A DNA stretch of 14,181 bases from Bacteroidaceae bacterium (GTDB taxonomy: Bacteria; Bacteroidota; Bacteroidia; Bacteroidales; Bacteroidaceae), in the NCBI GenBank assembly GCA_017557475.1, contig JAFYYO010000150.1, positions 1 through 14,181 on the forward strand, given 5' to 3'. This document shows, piece by piece, positions 13,284 to 14,181 of this stretch. The translations under genes were made by a program, and so were the position numbers. Each line of letters begins with the position of its first letter. The stretch's first letter is position 1. The notes below the pieces were generated by a model. That model worked only from the letters and a program-made list of their open reading frames with translations, had not been told where the DNA came from and made no database searches.

Positions 13284-14181
13284 AAAGACATCTACTCATC
13301 CTGCTCGCCAGCCTGTTTCCTCTCCTTGCATGGAGTGCAGACAGATACATCAAACGCGAAGTGCGAGGCGTTTGGGTGGCGACCGTCTATGGCATCGATT
13401 GGCCTAGCACAACTGGCTACACAATCAGCATTCGCAATAAGCAAAAGGAAGAGATGATTCAGTATCTGGATGTGCTGCAGGAGAACAACTTCAACGCCGT
13501 CTATTTCCAGGTTCGCCCGATGTGCGATGCCTTCTATAAGTCGAGCTACGAGCCTTGGTCCAGTTACTTGACGGGGACGCGAGGTCGAAATCCTGGCTGG
13601 GACCCTTTGGCTTTCGTGGTCGAGGAGTGCCACAATCGCGGTTTGGAGTGCCATGCATGGGTCAATCCCTACAGATGGGCCACAACTGCTGATGGTTGGA
13701 ATACGGTTCAAGACCGCAGACTCAAAAACGCTAATATGCTGCTCAGCTACACTAACTCCAGCGGCACAACTACCATCATTCTCAATCCTGCTCTCGATGC
13801 AACCAATGAGCGCATCGTGAATGTCTGTCGAGAGCTGATAGAGAACTACGACATCGATGGCATCATCTTCGACGACTATTTCTATCCCAGTGGCATACCG
13901 ACCACGAGCGAGGCAGGCGACTACGAGGATTGGCTGTCTTCGGGTACAGATAAGAGCTTTGGCGACTGGCGTCGAGCCAACGTGAACGGAATGGTGGCTG
14001 ACGTTTACGAGATGATTCAGGAAGTCGATCCGTCGTGCAAGTTCGGCATCTCGCCAGCTGGGGCAGCCTGCACCGATGCGGGTGTGGCTGCCAGTCATGG
14101 CGTCAGCAGGATGCCTGTGGCAAGCGATTGGCAATACAACGGCATCTTCTCCGACCCTGTGGCTTGGCTCGAGGAAGGCAC
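13280..14181 (+). CDS. GHL10-type (DUF187) glycosidase-like protein, partial at window end
   Basis: The first 300 residues of a secreted TIM-barrel protein of the glycosyl-hydrolase-like 10 family; the frame is open to the end of the window. It begins at the ATGA overlap (13280-13283) with a signal peptide (MKRHLLILLASLFPLLAWSA). Family marks are REVRGVWVATVYGIDWPS at the start of the barrel, FNAVYFQVRPMCDAFY, CHAWVNPYR and IDGIIFDDYFYP with paired aspartates. Relatives are thought to act on polysaccharides or peptidoglycan-like glycans, but their substrates are mostly unproven. It is the last visible gene of the operon, which clearly continues to the right. Confidence 0.88.
   Translation, partial: MKRHLLILLASLFPLLAWSADRYIKREVRGVWVATVYGIDWPSTTGYTISIRNKQKEEMIQYLDVLQENNFNAVYFQVRPMCDAFYKSSYEPWSSYLTGTRGRNPGWDPLAFVVEECHNRGLECHAWVNPYRWATTADGWNTVQDRRLKNANMLLSYTNSSGTTTIILNPALDATNERIVNVCRELIENYDIDGIIFDDYFYPSGIPTTSEAGDYEDWLSSGTDKSFGDWRRANVNGMVADVYEMIQEVDPSCKFGISPAGAACTDAGVAASHGVSRMPVASDWQYNGIFSDPVAWLEEG

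Noticed and set aside
13292..14134. Minus-strand open frame of 280 codons
   Set aside because: It is the shadow of the GHL10-type gene, which starts with a signal peptide in an ATGA overlap and shows family motifs.

Overview
The window looks like chromosomal DNA of a Bacteroidales bacterium, Prevotella-like in feel. The signs are several promoters of the Bacteroidetes sigma type (TTTG, 19-20 bases, TAnnTTTG), few Shine-Dalgarno sequences, many secreted enzymes ending their signal peptides in AQA/SAQ, and a LacI-controlled carbohydrate operon. The genus is an inference. No rRNA, tRNA, CRISPR array or intact insertion sequence was seen.

Left part (1-1311): about 900 bases hold no intact gene. 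There is a leftward promoter at the window edge (33-63) serving a gene outside the window. A G-rich repeat with competing hairpins lies at 183-250, and an unrecognised coding-like remnant at about 391-546. A second consensus leftward promoter (555-586) has no visible gene. An AT-rich segment bounded by 34-bp imperfect inverted repeats occupies 644-859. Then comes a broken DNA methyltransferase/nuclease gene of the MmeI type (929-1274): its N-terminus and extreme C-terminus survive, the middle is deleted and the two ends are out of frame.

Middle (1312-4866): a secreted GH27 alpha-galactosidase with accessory beta-sandwich domains is followed, convergently, by a LacI-family regulator. The regulator is divergent from the main operon. 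The 212-base divergent gap holds a -7 element for each direction and three CGTTAC half-sites that are candidate operators.

Right part (4867 to beyond the end): one tightly packed rightward operon of at least eight genes. In order these are a secreted PIG-L deacetylase (frameshifted near its end), an exported alkaline-phosphatase-superfamily hydrolase, a mannitol 2-dehydrogenase-type polyol dehydrogenase, a FucP-like sugar transporter, a fused alpha/beta-hydrolase + SGNH esterase + C-terminal beta-rich protein, a PfkB fructokinase, a CE1/PHB-depolymerase-type esterase and the start of a GHL10-type glycosidase. Four junctions overlap (4 or 14 bases) and another gap is 8 bases.

A coherent reading is that exported enzymes strip acyl, phosphoryl and glycosyl groups from a glycoconjugate. 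The permease imports the released polyol or sugar, the dehydrogenase oxidises mannitol to fructose, and fructokinase makes fructose 6-phosphate. The true substrate is not visible from the sequence.
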